A DNA stretch of 64,000 nucleotides from Anaerosolibacter sp. (GTDB lineage: Bacteria; Bacillota; Clostridia; Peptostreptococcales; Thermotaleaceae). The stretch is taken from contig NZ_JARBTM010000002.1 of NCBI RefSeq assembly GCF_029240175.1, positions 1-64,000 on the forward strand, read 5' to 3'. The notes beneath the pieces were generated by a model that did no database searches, was not told the DNA's origin, and saw nothing but the letters and a program-made list of their open reading frames with translations. Below are positions 8,213 to 17,672 of this stretch, in pieces. Both the position numbers and the translations under genes were made by a program. Numbering within the stretch: the first letter of the stretch is position 1; each line of letters starts with the position of its first letter.

Positions 8213-9043
8213 TTACTTGTCAACAAAGCGTCCATGTTCTGGTACGGCGATCTCTTCAAAATGTTGTGTCAACAGTTCTAGATGACGTTTTAATTCTTCA
8301 CCTGCCATAGGTTGTCCATGGCTAGGTATTACTAAAGAAGGCGCTAGGTCTCTGATACGTTTTACCGATGCTTCTGCTTGTTCCCAATCCGTAGTGAGGT
8401 AGGCTGGCGGGCCGCTTATTTGTTCTTTTTGGGTGATGACTGACATCAAGGATTCTTGTTTCACGGTGGTAAAAGCATCGCCGACAATAAGGACACGGTC
8501 TTTTTCTCTGAAAAGGCAAACGTGACCTTCCGTATGACCTGGTGTATGAATCCATTTCCAGCCTTTCATACCTGGTACGCTTCCGTCCGATGGGAGCGCT
8601 ACGGCACGGTAACCTACATCAATGCTTGTATGGGGGAAGGTAGGGGACATTTTGGCTACCATACCGCCGCCCACTGTAGGATCAGCCAATGGATAATCTT
8701 TTTTACCTGTTATATAGGGCAGTTCCAGCTGATGGATATAGACTGGAACATCCCAATGATTTGCCAGGGTAATGACAGAGCCAACGTGATCAAAATGCCC
8801 ATGGGTTAGGATAATTGACTGAGGACGGCTGTTTTCTCTAAAGCGTTCTTTTGCAGCTTGTAGAATAAAGTCCCCAGAGTTTTCTAGACCTGTATCCACC
8901 AATACCCAATTATCATCCTTATCATTGGGATCACCAACGATACAGGCGTTGACAACGGTAAATTCTAATGCCAATATATCTGAAGTAATTTCTCGAGATG
9001 AGGTAGTTAATGCCGATAAACCTTCGACCAGTTTGTTTCCCAC
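8213..9043 (-). CDS. MBL-fold metallo-hydrolase
   Basis: 276 residues of the metallo-beta-lactamase fold. The HxHxDH metal motif reads THGHFDHVG (about residue 80), then HTPGHTEGHVCL and GDAFTT supply further ligands, with a final PSHGQP. Such hydrolases include glyoxalase II and lactonase types; the substrate is unknown. The likely start is GTG 9043-9041, 7 nt after AGGAGG; an in-frame ATG at 9061 lies before that SD and is less likely. It is divergent from the Tm-1-like operon with a shared 195-bp spacer, which may link their regulation. Confidence 0.85.
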   Translation of the reverse strand: MGNKLVEGLSALTTSSREITSDILALEFTVVNACIVGDPNDKDDNWVLVDTGLENSGDFILQAAKERFRENSRPQSIILTHGHFDHVGSVITLANHWDVPVYIHQLELPYITGKKDYPLADPTVGGGMVAKMSPTFPHTSIDVGYRAVALPSDGSVPGMKGWKWIHTPGHTEGHVCLFREKDRVLIVGDAFTTVKQESLMSVITQKEQISGPPAYLTTDWEQAEASVKRIRDLAPSLVIPSHGQPMAGEELKRHLELLTQHFEEIAVPEHGRFVDK

Positions 9044-9173
9044 AGTAAATCCTCCTATCATTTCGTTATTTATTCTGTCATATAGGATATGTAGAAATGT
9101 GTAAAATATCCAGACATTTCGCGTACCAGAAAATGAACATTTAAGAATAATATCAGCATAAACGCTCTGGGAC

Positions 9174-9189
9174 TAGCATAAGTATTGCT
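9174..9189 (+). promoter_or_regulatory. Sigma-54-like promoter, imperfect
   Basis: TAGCATAAGTATTGCT matches the sigma-54 motif at 44363-44379 except for A instead of G in the -24 GG. Spacing to the -12 GC is right. It sits 50 bp upstream of the Tm-1-like operon. The mismatch is at a critical base, so this is tentative. Confidence 0.4.
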
Positions 9190-9238
9190 CAAATGGACAG
9201 TATTGAGGTTGTTTAAGTATGGGAAGGAGCGTGTGTTT

Positions 9239-10447
9239 ATGAAAACAGTTGCGATTCTAGGTACCTTAGACTCGAAGGGGGCAGAGTTCAAGTTTATTAA
9301 GGACACAATAGAGAAAGCAGGGGTTAACACCTTTGTGATCCATGCAGGTGTATGGGAAGGGGCATTTGCAGCAGATGTTTCTAACGAAGTAGTTGCCCAA
9401 GCCGCAGGGGCATCCATCAAAGAATTACAGGAGAAGAAAGACAGAGGTTATGCCATGGAGATCATGGCCAAGGGTTCAGCTAAGATTGTGAAAAAGCTGT
9501 ATGACCAAGGCAAGTTCTCCAGCATCATCAGCTTAGGCGGGACTGGTGGCACCAGTATCGCTTGTGGCGCCATGCGGGCACTGCCCATAGGGGTACCAAA
9601 GCTTATGGTTTCTACGGTGGCTTCTGGGGATACGAGGGCATATGTGGGCGTATCTGACTTGATCATGATGCATTCTGTGGTGGATATTTCAGGGATTAAC
9701 AGTATTTCAGTAAGCATTCTTTCCAATGCAGCCCATGCCATTGTTGGGATGACTGTCCATGAGACAGTGAAGCTGGAGAATGAAAAGCCTTTGATCGCAG
9801 CTACCATGTTCGGTGTAACAACGCCTTGTGTTACCAAAGCAAGGGAATATTTAGAGAATGCAGGGTATGAGGTGCTGGTTTTCCATGCCACAGGGGTAGG
9901 CGGGCAGGCCATGGAAAGCTTAGTAGAAGCAGGGTTTATAAAAGGTGTGCTGGATATTACCACGACAGAGTGGTGCGATGAACTGGTAGGCGGCATATTG
10001 GCAGCAGGGCCGAATCGATTAGAAGCCGCGGGAAGATGTGGAGTGCCCCAGGTGGTATCTACTGGTGCACTGGATATGGTGAACTTCGGACCCTACGAAT
10101 CCGTACCTGAGAAGTTCAAGCACAGAAATTTATATAAGCATAATCCATCCATTACATTGATGAGAACGACGACAGAAGAATGTGGTGAATTGGGCAGAAT
10201 CATCGCCGGTAAATTAAATATGACAGCTTCACCTACCACTTTGGTACTGCCTTTGAAGGGCGTTTCTCTGATAGACGTGGAGGGGCAAAGCTTTTATGGA
10301 CCAGAGGAAGATCAAGCATTATTTGATGCACTTAGGGAGAACATTGATCGAGACAAGGTGAAGGTTGTAGAGTTTGAGAAGGATATCAATGATGAGGAAG
10401 TAGCGTTATATATGGCAAAAGAGCTGGTAGAATTAATGGGAAGATAA
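9239..10447 (+). CDS. Tm-1-like ATP-binding domain protein (UPF0261)
   Basis: About 402 residues, full length for the UPF0261/Tm-1 N-terminal family. It starts MKTVAILGTLDSKGAEF, with SLGGTGGTS and ATGVGGQAME glycine loops and a conserved TTTEWCDELVGG segment. The tomato Tm-1 protein, which blocks tobamovirus replication, has this domain fused to a TIM-barrel; in bacteria the halves are separate genes, as here. ATG 9239 is behind GGAAGGAG; the frame extends 18 codons upstream without another good start. The bacterial biochemical role is not established. The next gene, 18 bp away, is the partner TIM-barrel. Confidence 0.88.
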   Translation: MKTVAILGTLDSKGAEFKFIKDTIEKAGVNTFVIHAGVWEGAFAADVSNEVVAQAAGASIKELQEKKDRGYAMEIMAKGSAKIVKKLYDQGKFSSIISLGGTGGTSIACGAMRALPIGVPKLMVSTVASGDTRAYVGVSDLIMMHSVVDISGINSISVSILSNAAHAIVGMTVHETVKLENEKPLIAATMFGVTTPCVTKAREYLENAGYEVLVFHATGVGGQAMESLVEAGFIKGVLDITTTEWCDELVGGILAAGPNRLEAAGRCGVPQVVSTGALDMVNFGPYESVPEKFKHRNLYKHNPSITLMRTTTEECGELGRIIAGKLNMTASPTTLVLPLKGVSLIDVEGQSFYGPEEDQALFDALRENIDRDKVKVVEFEKDINDEEVALYMAKELVELMGR

Positions 10448-10465
10448 AATCGGGAGGGATTGCAT

Positions 10466-11296
10466 ATGAGATTAGGACGCAGTGAAATACTAAAAAATCT
10501 AAGGGCACAGATTGCTAAGGGAAAAATCATCCTTGGGGCAGGTGCAGGTACGGGGATTTCAGCAAAAAGCGGCGAAGCAGGAGGCGTGGATTTGATCATC
10601 ATCTATAACTCTGGGAGATATAGGATGGCAGGCAGAGGTTCCTTGGCAGGATTATTGCCCTATGGGGATGCGAATCAGATCGTAATGGACATGGGAAATG
10701 AGGTTTTGCCAGTGGTAAAGAAAACCCCTGTATTGGCAGGGGTATGTGGAACAGACCCTTTTAGACTGATGGATATCTTCTTAAAGCAGTTAAAGAATGC
10801 AGGGTTTGCGGGGGTTCAGAACTTTCCAACAGTAGGGTTGATCGATGGGGTATTTAGAGCCAACCTTGAAGAGACTGGAATGGGGTATGACCTAGAGGTG
10901 GAGATGATTCGTCTAGCCCATGAACTGGATTTGCTGACCACCCCTTATGTGTTTGATGAAGAGCAGGCTAGAAAAATGGCAGAAGCAGGGGCAGATATTC
11001 TCGTTGCTCATATGGGTTTGACCACAAAGGGAACCATAGGGGCTAAAACTGCTTTAAGCTTAGATGACTGTGTAGAGAGGGTTCAAGCAATTCATGACGC
11101 AGGGAGAGCTATAAATCCTGATATATTGGTGATTTGCCATGGGGGTCCCATCGCCGAGCCAGAGGATGCAGCCTATGTGCTCGCTAGAACAAAGGGTGTT
11201 GTAGGCTTTTTTGGGGCATCCAGTATTGAGAGATTTGCCACAGAGGTTGGGATCCGGAAACAGGCAGAGGCATTTAAGAATATTAGCATCATGTAA
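10466..11296 (+). CDS. TIM-barrel protein of the phosphoenolpyruvate hydrolase-like / Tm-1 C-terminal family
   Basis: 276 residues. [20 protein letters not shown] near the N-terminus, [23 protein letters not shown] and [10 protein letters not shown] at the end are characteristic of the PEP_hydrolase-like TIM-barrel family. This is the bacterial counterpart of the C-terminal half of plant Tm-1. Start ATG 10466, 7 nt after GGGAGGG; it follows the Tm-1 N-terminal homolog directly and must be co-transcribed. The enzymatic assignment as PEP hydrolase is weak; homologous position with Tm-1 is the stronger statement. Confidence 0.85.
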   Translation: MRLGRSEILKNLRAQIAKGKIILGAGAGTGISAKSGEAGGVDLIIIYNSGRYRMAGRGSLAGLLPYGDANQIVMDMGNEVLPVVKKTPVLAGVCGTDPFRLMDIFLKQLKNAGFAGVQNFPTVGLIDGVFRANLEETGMGYDLEVEMIRLAHELDLLTTPYVFDEEQARKMAEAGADILVAHMGLTTKGTIGAKTALSLDDCVERVQAIHDAGRAINPDILVICHGGPIAEPEDAAYVLARTKGVVGFFGASSIERFATEVGIRKQAEAFKNISIM

Positions 11297-11319
11297 GTAA
11301 ACTAATGAATAGACAGATT

Positions 11320-11350
11320 GGGCGATTCGTGAATCGCCCCTACTTTTTTT
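11320..11350 (+). terminator. Half of a dispersed palindrome acting as terminator
   Basis: GGGCGATTCGTGAATCGCCC plus CTAC and then TTTTTTTG. It is identical in sequence to the right end of the GTAGGGGCGATTC elements; the hairpin plus T-run fits a terminator for the Tm-1 operon. Confidence 0.6.
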
Positions 11351-11360
11351 GAACTCTGAA

Positions 11361-12128
11361 TCAACTTGAGCCTACAAAGCTTAAATATCTGTGAGCCAAA
11401 TATTTAAAATCTGGAGTGGTTACAGAATCCAATAAGCGGGCTGGTTGAGTTGCCTCAGCCTTGCGGTATTTCTCTAAAACCTCAATGATTTTATCCGCTG
11501 TCCCGATGCCGATGCCGTGGCCATAATAGGTGCCATTGCCTAGATCGATCACATTCTCACCCTGCCAGTGGGGCGTCAAAGGGTCCACATCGGGATTATC
11601 GATGTATCTACAGTCACCGGGTAGGTAATCGGGCACTTTTTTGTAGGTGGTAACACCTAGGTCCGTATCTAGAGACTTCCAGTTCATTAGATATATTTCA
11701 GAAAATAATTCATTAAAAAGCTTTTTCGGAAGTATATTCAGGAGAGCTTTGTAGTAAACAATGATGATGGCTGTGGCGCATTCGGTACCATACTTTGGGC
11801 CGTTGATGAAAATGTCCTCAATGGCGTCAGACGGCAGCACCCCATTCTTTACAGAGAATCCACCTTCTTCGCTTCGTTCCCAGAAGTCGGGATTGCAGAT
11901 GGATTGTCGGAATGTTTTAAAATCCATCTTGCTTTTATAAAGGTCTTTAGCTGCTTGAATGATATTTACTCGTAAATCTAGCTCAAACTTTAGATAGTCC
12001 ATTGATCGATAGGAATAAATAAATTCACTGGCCGTTAATATCTCTAGAATTTTTCTCTCCATAGGGCCCACTGAATACTGATTCACAAAATCATCAAGGG
12101 AGATGATTGTACCAGAGATAATAATCAT
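11361..12128 (-). CDS. tgl: Protein-glutamine gamma-glutamyltransferase (spore coat transglutaminase)
   Basis: 255 residues, close to the ~245 of Bacillus Tgl. Matching blocks: the N-terminus MIIISGTIIS, FELDLRVNIIQAAK, GPKYGTECATAIIIVYY with the catalytic Cys at residue 117, GDCRYIDNPDVDP, and HWQGENVIDLG containing the second catalytic residue (Glu ~191). Tgl makes gamma-glutamyl-lysine cross-links in spore coat proteins late in sporulation. The ATG overlaps the stop of the preceding gene (TAATG), with GGGAGGTGAGG inside that gene, so the two are translationally coupled. Convergent with the Tm-1 operon and upstream of a germination operon. Confidence 0.93.
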   Translation of the reverse strand: MIIISGTIISLDDFVNQYSVGPMERKILEILTASEFIYSYRSMDYLKFELDLRVNIIQAAKDLYKSKMDFKTFRQSICNPDFWERSEEGGFSVKNGVLPSDAIEDIFINGPKYGTECATAIIIVYYKALLNILPKKLFNELFSEIYLMNWKSLDTDLGVTTYKKVPDYLPGDCRYIDNPDVDPLTPHWQGENVIDLGNGTYYGHGIGIGTADKIIEVLEKYRKAEATQPARLLDSVTTPDFKYLAHRYLSFVGSS

Positions 12129-13330
12129 TACCTCACCTCCCTATTTGATTTGGCAATGGATAATTGTTTTTCAATAGGATAATCAATCCATGTTTTCCAG
12201 GAAGATAAATCCCTTTGATGGAGCCTATAGGAGAAGTTGGCTAGCAGTATCTTGGTATCATTATCTAGCTCCTTATATTCATCTAAAAGGAGGGATTCAT
12301 TTTCTGTAAAGGCTTCAAAGCTTCTTCCAGTAAGAAGATCAACAGTTTTGTATAAGTATTTGGCTTCCAAAATAACTACGTAAGGCATTGGATTTGTTGA
12401 TTGTTGAAAAGATTCACCTGTAAAAGACAAGAACGAGCTGTTTTCTTTCAACCAGTCAGTAAAGGCTGTATATTCTTCAAGGGTTTTGCTATGGTCATCG
12501 ATAGAGGGGCAAAACCTTAGAAGTTTGCGGGCCAATTCAATTTCCTTAGGTTCTTCAGATTTTAAGTGGTCTGCGATGAAAATCAAGCTATTTGGATCGT
12601 GAGATTGGAAGAAAGCCCAGACCAAATCGTTAATAAAATGTCCTTTTGTATAGCGCTTGAAGATCATGTCTGAGATTGTTGATAAAATTGTTTTGTCCCT
12701 ATATATTTTTATGAGTAGTACGGCAGTGATGTCTAGGACTTGGTCATAATCATTGCTAAGTCCGTCGTCTATAGACCCTGTTTCCAATATCCATTTCAAG
12801 ACGGAATGAACGGTCTGTATATAATCACAGTAGGAGCATGGCATAGATAAAGTATCTCTTTTACCGAGGAGGATCTCATTTACAATGGACAAGGCAGTAC
12901 GATTTCTTAGGCTTAATTGATCAAAAACCCCATGCTTCTCAATATCATGTCTCAGCCAAAAAAGACTAGTAAAAGGCAGTGTTTCGTGGTTTATGAGATA
13001 CAATGCTTTTTCTAGGTCAGTTTCTATCAGTGCGCGAAATGCAGTTTCTATGTTGTTCAGTTCATCATGGGAACGCGTTTGCCTTAGAAGCTTTGTAGAG
13101 GGTGAAGGATCTAAAGATAAGTAATATTTCTCATCCTTGGAATCATGAGGCCATTCAGGTAGTATGTGGCTTTGTAAGGGGGAAAAATGGACATTTCTTG
13201 TATAGGTTTCATACAGATCCTTTACGGGCAAGTTTATTATATTGGAGAAGTACCATGTATAGGGCATAAAGTAGGGATAAATGGGCTTGGTCGAGAGCAA
13301 GTAGGGGCATCTACAGTATGGAAACATCAT
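12128..13330 (-). CDS. Unknown protein translationally coupled to tgl
   Basis: 400 residues with no domain I recognise. It opens with two cysteines and aromatic residues (FPYCRCPYLL, then YFMPYTWYFSNI), has a second CxxC (CSYCDY, ~residue 170), and the rest looks mainly alpha-helical. No signal peptide or membrane segment is seen. GAGGTGA precedes two adjacent ATGs, either usable. The overlap with tgl suggests it is made together with the transglutaminase, so it could be a coat protein, a substrate or a helper. That role is inferred from position only. Confidence 0.6.
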   Translation of the reverse strand: MMFPYCRCPYLLSTKPIYPYFMPYTWYFSNIINLPVKDLYETYTRNVHFSPLQSHILPEWPHDSKDEKYYLSLDPSPSTKLLRQTRSHDELNNIETAFRALIETDLEKALYLINHETLPFTSLFWLRHDIEKHGVFDQLSLRNRTALSIVNEILLGKRDTLSMPCSYCDYIQTVHSVLKWILETGSIDDGLSNDYDQVLDITAVLLIKIYRDKTILSTISDMIFKRYTKGHFINDLVWAFFQSHDPNSLIFIADHLKSEEPKEIELARKLLRFCPSIDDHSKTLEEYTAFTDWLKENSSFLSFTGESFQQSTNPMPYVVILEAKYLYKTVDLLTGRSFEAFTENESLLLDEYKELDNDTKILLANFSYRLHQRDLSSWKTWIDYPIEKQLSIAKSNREVR

Positions 13331-13501
13331 TGATTCACCTCAAATTTTTAGTATCTATATATAATATGAGATGAATCCAAATTTGTTCGATAATCATATG
13401 TGTATATATATATATCAATAAAGGCATAATCATGGATATCTATTCAAAAGATGTTTTTGGATGTTCAAGCTTCAGACAGGGCATGAAGAGAGGTGTTTTA
13501 A

Positions 13502-15103
13502 GTGTTTAAAAAGTTATCGAGGCTTTATCGATTTTTCATGTTGAAAAGAGAAAATGAACATCAACAAAATGATCGTGAAAATGAGGAAAAAAGAGAGAAT
13601 ATTTCCAAGTCTCTTAAAGATATAAAGCTGAAGCTGCGGGCAAATTTTGTGGATGGCAGCGATTTTGTTATGAGAGAAATTGCTGTGGGTGAGAGATCTG
13701 AAATAAAGATGATCATCGCCTATATTGATGGTTTGGCAAATAAGCAGGTGATTAGCGGAGATATACTACAACCCCTTCTGATAGAATCAAAGTCCACCCA
13801 TGTGGAACAATGGTTTCATCGTAAAGATATCATTGATGTATTAAGAGAAAATCTTTTGCTTTCTTGTGAACTCAATGAGGTTAGAGATTTTAAGGATACC
13901 ATTGATGGCATACTATATGGAGATACGATCATCTACATAGACGGACAAGAAGCTGCTTTAAAAGTATGCTCCAAAGGCTGGGCCTCTAGGGCTATCGATG
14001 AGCCAGATACAGAGATGGTGATCAAGGGTCCCAGGGAAGGATTTGTGGAAAGTTTACGGACGAATACCTCTTTACTTCGTAGGAAAATTAGAAATCCCAA
14101 GTTGAAATTTGAAATGATGCAAATTGGAAAACAGACAAAAACGGATGTGTGTATCTGTTATCTGAAAGGAATTGCTAACGACGATATTATAGAAACGGTT
14201 AGAAGACGGATTAAGAAGATGAATATTGATGGTATCTTGGCCGTAGGATATATTGAGCAATTCATTGAAGATGCGCCCTTTTCGCTTTTTGCTACGGTAG
14301 GAAACAGTGAAAAACCTGATAAAGTAGCAGCGAAGATTTTAGAGGGCCGTGTGGCGATCATCTGTGATGGCACACCCATCGTATTGACTGTACCCTATTT
14401 GCTCATCGAAGGTTTCCAAAGCAGTGAGGATTATTATACAAGGACCTATTATGCAACTTTCAATAGGATTCTCAGATTTGTGGCATTGGCCATAGCAGGA
14501 TTACTGCCTGCTTTTTATGTGGCGTTGGTGTCTTTTCATTCCGATGTCATTCCTTTTGAACTTTTGTTATCCATTTTATCATCCAGGGAGCAAGTACCTT
14601 TTTCACCTTTTATTGAGGCAATGTTCATGGGCGTTGTCTTTGAGCTGCTGAAGGAGGCGGGTATACGAATGCCCAAAGCTGTGGGACAGGCAGTAAATAT
14701 CGTAGGTGCTTTGGTTATTGGGGATGCGGCAGTAAAGGCTGGACTTGTAAGCCCCATTATGCTGATTGTTGTAGCGTTGACAGGCATCTCGACTTACATC
14801 GTACCGCCCTTTAGCGATACACTGCCTATACTTCGCCTGATTATGGTGACTGTAGCGAATGTATTGGGATTTTTAGGGATATTCATCGTTTTGGTAGCTC
14901 TTTACATCCATGTCAATTCTATACGTTCCTTTGGTGTGCCCTATATGGCACCTTTAGCCCCTCTAACGGGTATGGATCTAAAGGATACCTTTGTAAGGAT
15001 TCCCTTATGGATGATGCTAACACGACCTAGGGCATTAACATGGGAGAATACAGATCACACAAAATATCGAATGAAGAAAACCTTTATCAAGAAAGAGGAC
15101 TAA
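13502..15103 (+). CDS. gerAA-like: Spore germination receptor A subunit (GerA family)
   Basis: 533 residues in the GerAA/GerBA/GerKA family. A hydrophilic N-terminal domain of ~300 residues (ISKSLKDIKLKLRANFVDGSDF, then IDGLANKQVI) is followed by about five membrane segments and MDLKDTFVRIPLW near the end. GerA receptors detect germinants in the inner spore membrane. Starts at GTG 13502 behind AGAGAGG. First gene of a four-gene operon A-C-small-B. Forespore (sigma-G) control is expected from the family; the spacer has a weak CATAATC -10 candidate, not convincing. Confidence 0.93.
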   Translation: MFKKLSRLYRFFMLKRENEHQQNDRENEEKRENISKSLKDIKLKLRANFVDGSDFVMREIAVGERSEIKMIIAYIDGLANKQVISGDILQPLLIESKSTHVEQWFHRKDIIDVLRENLLLSCELNEVRDFKDTIDGILYGDTIIYIDGQEAALKVCSKGWASRAIDEPDTEMVIKGPREGFVESLRTNTSLLRRKIRNPKLKFEMMQIGKQTKTDVCICYLKGIANDDIIETVRRRIKKMNIDGILAVGYIEQFIEDAPFSLFATVGNSEKPDKVAAKILEGRVAIICDGTPIVLTVPYLLIEGFQSSEDYYTRTYYATFNRILRFVALAIAGLLPAFYVALVSFHSDVIPFELLLSILSSREQVPFSPFIEAMFMGVVFELLKEAGIRMPKAVGQAVNIVGALVIGDAAVKAGLVSPIMLIVVALTGISTYIVPPFSDTLPILRLIMVTVANVLGFLGIFIVLVALYIHVNSIRSFGVPYMAPLAPLTGMDLKDTFVRIPLWMMLTRPRALTWENTDHTKYRMKKTFIKKED

Positions 15104-15106
15104 TCT

Positions 15107-16279
15107 ATGCAGAAAGGAAAAATCAAATTCTTTCTAATTTGTTTTATTTCGATCGCCAGTTTGACAGGGTGTTGGAGCAATAAAAATTTAAACAGTAGGG
15201 CCTTGGTTGCAGGTGTTGGATTGGATAGATCAGATGATGGCCAAGTGGAGCTTACATTGCAGATTATTAGGCCTTCTGCCGTAGGGAACACTGAAGGTGG
15301 GAAGTTAAATGATGAACCAGTATGGATTCATTCATCAAAGGGGACCACGGTATTTGAAGCCGTTAGAGCTCAACTGACGACCATCAATAGAAAACCGTAC
15401 TATAGCCATGTTGTAGCGATTGTTATCGGAGAAGAAATGGCAAAGTCAGGGATTGAAGATCTTTTAGATTTCTTTGAAAGAGATGCTGAACCCAGGCTTA
15501 CATCAAAGATGTTGATTGCAAAGGGTACAACAGCAAAAAAAATATTAAGTGTGAAAAGCAAACTAGAAACAATACCTGCTCAGAATATCTCACAAATCAC
15601 AGAAAATAGAGAGAGCAACCCAGTCATTCAACAGGTAACACTATTTGATTTGTTACAGCAGCTTAGTACCAGCGGCAGAGAAGCTACCATTGGAGCAGTA
15701 GAAATAAGCGATGAAGGAAAAAATGCAGATGAAAGTAATATACGTGTCAGTGGCAGTGCAGTTTTTAAAAGGGATCGATTGGTGGGCTGGTTAGATCCCA
15801 TAGAAACTGCGGGCGTTCAATATATTTTGGGGGATGTTACCAGCGGGATTATCGTGATACAGAATCCCAATGATCCTTCAAAAATGATATCCATCGAGGA
15901 AGTAGGGGCAGAGGCAGAAACCAAAGTGGTGTTGGATGAAGACCGTTTGGGATTCAGGGTAGATATCAAAGCAAAAGGAAATGTCGGCAGTCAGCGGGGG
16001 CACGGTGATATAACCAGTGAAGCAGTCATTAGGAAAATTGAAGAAGAAACAGCCCAAGTCATAAAATCGCAAATCCTCCAAGCCATCAATGTATCAAAGA
16101 ATAAATACAATAGTGATATCTTTGGCTTCGGTGCAGCATTACATAGGGAATATCCGAAGATTTGGCGTCAAGTTCAAGATGATTGGGACCGTCAATACCA
16201 GAAAGCTACGGTAGATGTAACAGTAGAATTCAAGATAAAACAATTAGGGCTTATTGGAAAATCTTTAGAAATTCAATAG
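15107..16279 (+). CDS. gerAC-like: Spore germination receptor C subunit, lipoprotein (Ger(x)C family)
   Basis: 390 residues. A lipoprotein signal peptide ends at the lipobox LTGCWS (Cys ~22). The mature start WSNKNLNSRALVAGVGLD is typical of GerAC, and the C-terminal region (about 230-390) matches the Ger(x)C domain. It is anchored on the inner spore membrane and needed for the A/B receptor. Only 3 bp separate it from the A gene. Confidence 0.92.
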   Translation: MQKGKIKFFLICFISIASLTGCWSNKNLNSRALVAGVGLDRSDDGQVELTLQIIRPSAVGNTEGGKLNDEPVWIHSSKGTTVFEAVRAQLTTINRKPYYSHVVAIVIGEEMAKSGIEDLLDFFERDAEPRLTSKMLIAKGTTAKKILSVKSKLETIPAQNISQITENRESNPVIQQVTLFDLLQQLSTSGREATIGAVEISDEGKNADESNIRVSGSAVFKRDRLVGWLDPIETAGVQYILGDVTSGIIVIQNPNDPSKMISIEEVGAEAETKVVLDEDRLGFRVDIKAKGNVGSQRGHGDITSEAVIRKIEEETAQVIKSQILQAINVSKNKYNSDIFGFGAALHREYPKIWRQVQDDWDRQYQKATVDVTVEFKIKQLGLIGKSLEIQ

Positions 16280-16292
16280 AGGGGGTGTTCCT

Positions 16293-16505
16293 GTGCCTGT
16301 TTTGGCTTTAATCCTAGCCTTTTTCATCGTTCTTGCCCTGGATTTTAGATCTTTGCTAAAAACCAATCATAAGGTGCGAACTTGGATTATCTATTTTGGC
16401 CTTTTGTCCATAGGTTTTCTCATGAGCTTACTGCAGGCCATCGATAAGGCACCACCGAGCCCAGTTGTCCTTATTGAAAAAGTTGTTCGAATGTTTATCA
16501 ATTGA
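16293..16505 (+). CDS. Small two-helix membrane protein in the germination operon
   Basis: 70 residues, starting at GTG 16293 after GAGGGGGTG. Two hydrophobic stretches (about 3-17 and 32-48) separated by a basic loop. It lies between the C and B subunit genes. Small D-type subunits accompany some ger operons (GerD-like small membrane proteins in Bacillus gerK or gerU loci); this may be one. I base that on position and size, not sequence. Confidence 0.65.
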   Translation: MPVLALILAFFIVLALDFRSLLKTNHKVRTWIIYFGLLSIGFLMSLLQAIDKAPPSPVVLIEKVVRMFIN

Positions 16506-16514
16506 GGTGATACA

Positions 16515-17606
16515 ATGGTGAAAAATGTGAAAATCTCTCCGCTACAATTAGGGATTTTTATGATTGCGTTTCTCTTAGGGGATGCTGTCATTGTTAGCCC
16601 TGCCAAAGGCGCTCATCAAGATTCATGGCTTGCCATATTATTCGCTTGGATAGCCTCCTATTTTTTAATTGGAGCATATGTCTATATATCAACACTATAT
16701 CCAAATAAAACCCTTATAGAAATGCTACGGGAAGCTTTTGGTAAGATTGTGGGAACCATCATTGGAATCATTTATATTTGGTATTTCATACATCTTGCTG
16801 CTTTGATTTATAGGAGTTTTGGGGAATATATGGTGGCGGTGAATTATACGGAAACACCGAGGATTTTTATCAGTTTCGTTTTGATGTTGGTTTCTGTATA
16901 TGCATTAAAAAGCGGCCTAGAGGTAATGGGGAGAACTGGGGAAATAAGCTTTGCAGTGGTTCCACTGACGGTAATCTTTATATCAAGTATGCTGATCAAG
17001 TTTATAGATGTAAAAAGACTGCAGCCGGTTTTGGAGTATGGCATTGGACCTGTCCTCAAAACCAGCTTTGCTGTGCTAACCTTTCCATTTGGTGAAGCCA
17101 TTGCGTTCATGATGATATTTCCTTTTCTGAATGATCAGAGGAAAATCTTAAGAACTTCTTTCATTTCTGTTACAATTGCTGGATTCCTGTTATTTAGCAT
17201 CACGCTTCGCAATATGCTCATTCTTGGACCGGATATGGTTTCAAGATCCCTGTTTCCTTCCCATATTGTTGCTACTCTGCTACCAGGAGCAGTGCTAGAT
17301 CCATTCCTATCCTTAGCATTTTTGGCATTGGGTGGTTTTCAATCCCTTATTTGTGCATATGCAGCTATACTTGGAATTACGCAGATTTGTCATTTAGATG
17401 ACTATAAGCCCCTTGTATTTCCTGTAATGATCATTATCGTTTCCCTATCAAATTGGTTATACAAGGATTTATCAAGCATGCTCCGAGTAGCAAAAGAAAT
17501 CTATCCTTTTTATGCCATTCCATTTCAATTCATCATTCCTTTCATTCTATTGCTTGTTTCCATTATTAAAAAGAGAAAATCGAAAGAATCTTCTCTATCT
17601 GAATAA
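16515..17606 (+). CDS. gerAB-like: Spore germination receptor B subunit (permease-like)
   Basis: 363 residues, ten predicted membrane segments. The opening ISPLQLGIFMIAFLLGDAV and the TLIEMLREAFG segment fit the GerAB/endospore germination permease family of the APC superfamily. It binds germinant within the membrane. Ends the operon 8 bp before a strong terminator. The B gene comes last (A-C-x-B), unlike the common A-B-C order. Confidence 0.92.
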   Translation: MVKNVKISPLQLGIFMIAFLLGDAVIVSPAKGAHQDSWLAILFAWIASYFLIGAYVYISTLYPNKTLIEMLREAFGKIVGTIIGIIYIWYFIHLAALIYRSFGEYMVAVNYTETPRIFISFVLMLVSVYALKSGLEVMGRTGEISFAVVPLTVIFISSMLIKFIDVKRLQPVLEYGIGPVLKTSFAVLTFPFGEAIAFMMIFPFLNDQRKILRTSFISVTIAGFLLFSITLRNMLILGPDMVSRSLFPSHIVATLLPGAVLDPFLSLAFLALGGFQSLICAYAAILGITQICHLDDYKPLVFPVMIIIVSLSNWLYKDLSSMLRVAKEIYPFYAIPFQFIIPFILLLVSIIKKRKSKESSLSE

Positions 17607-17613
17607 TATAATA

Positions 17614-17650
17614 AAGAGTCAAAAAGGATGGCTCATCCTTTTTGACTCTT
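17614..17650. terminator. Bidirectional terminator between germination operon and fprA
   Basis: AAGAGTCAAAAAGGATG-GCT-CATCCTTTTTGACTCTT, a 17-bp perfect stem. AT-rich ends allow it to serve both convergent transcripts. Confidence 0.8.
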
Positions 17651-17672
17651 CGGATATAATGCTTGTTATGAT

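Noticed and set aside
9448-9996. Long minus-strand ORF inside the Tm-1-like gene
   Set aside because: Antisense shadow of a well-conserved coding frame; no SD, low-complexity Ser/Pro-rich translation.
13380-13460. Sigma-G promoter for the ger operon
   Set aside because: A CATAATC box exists but no convincing -35 at the right distance; AT-repeats make chance matches likely.
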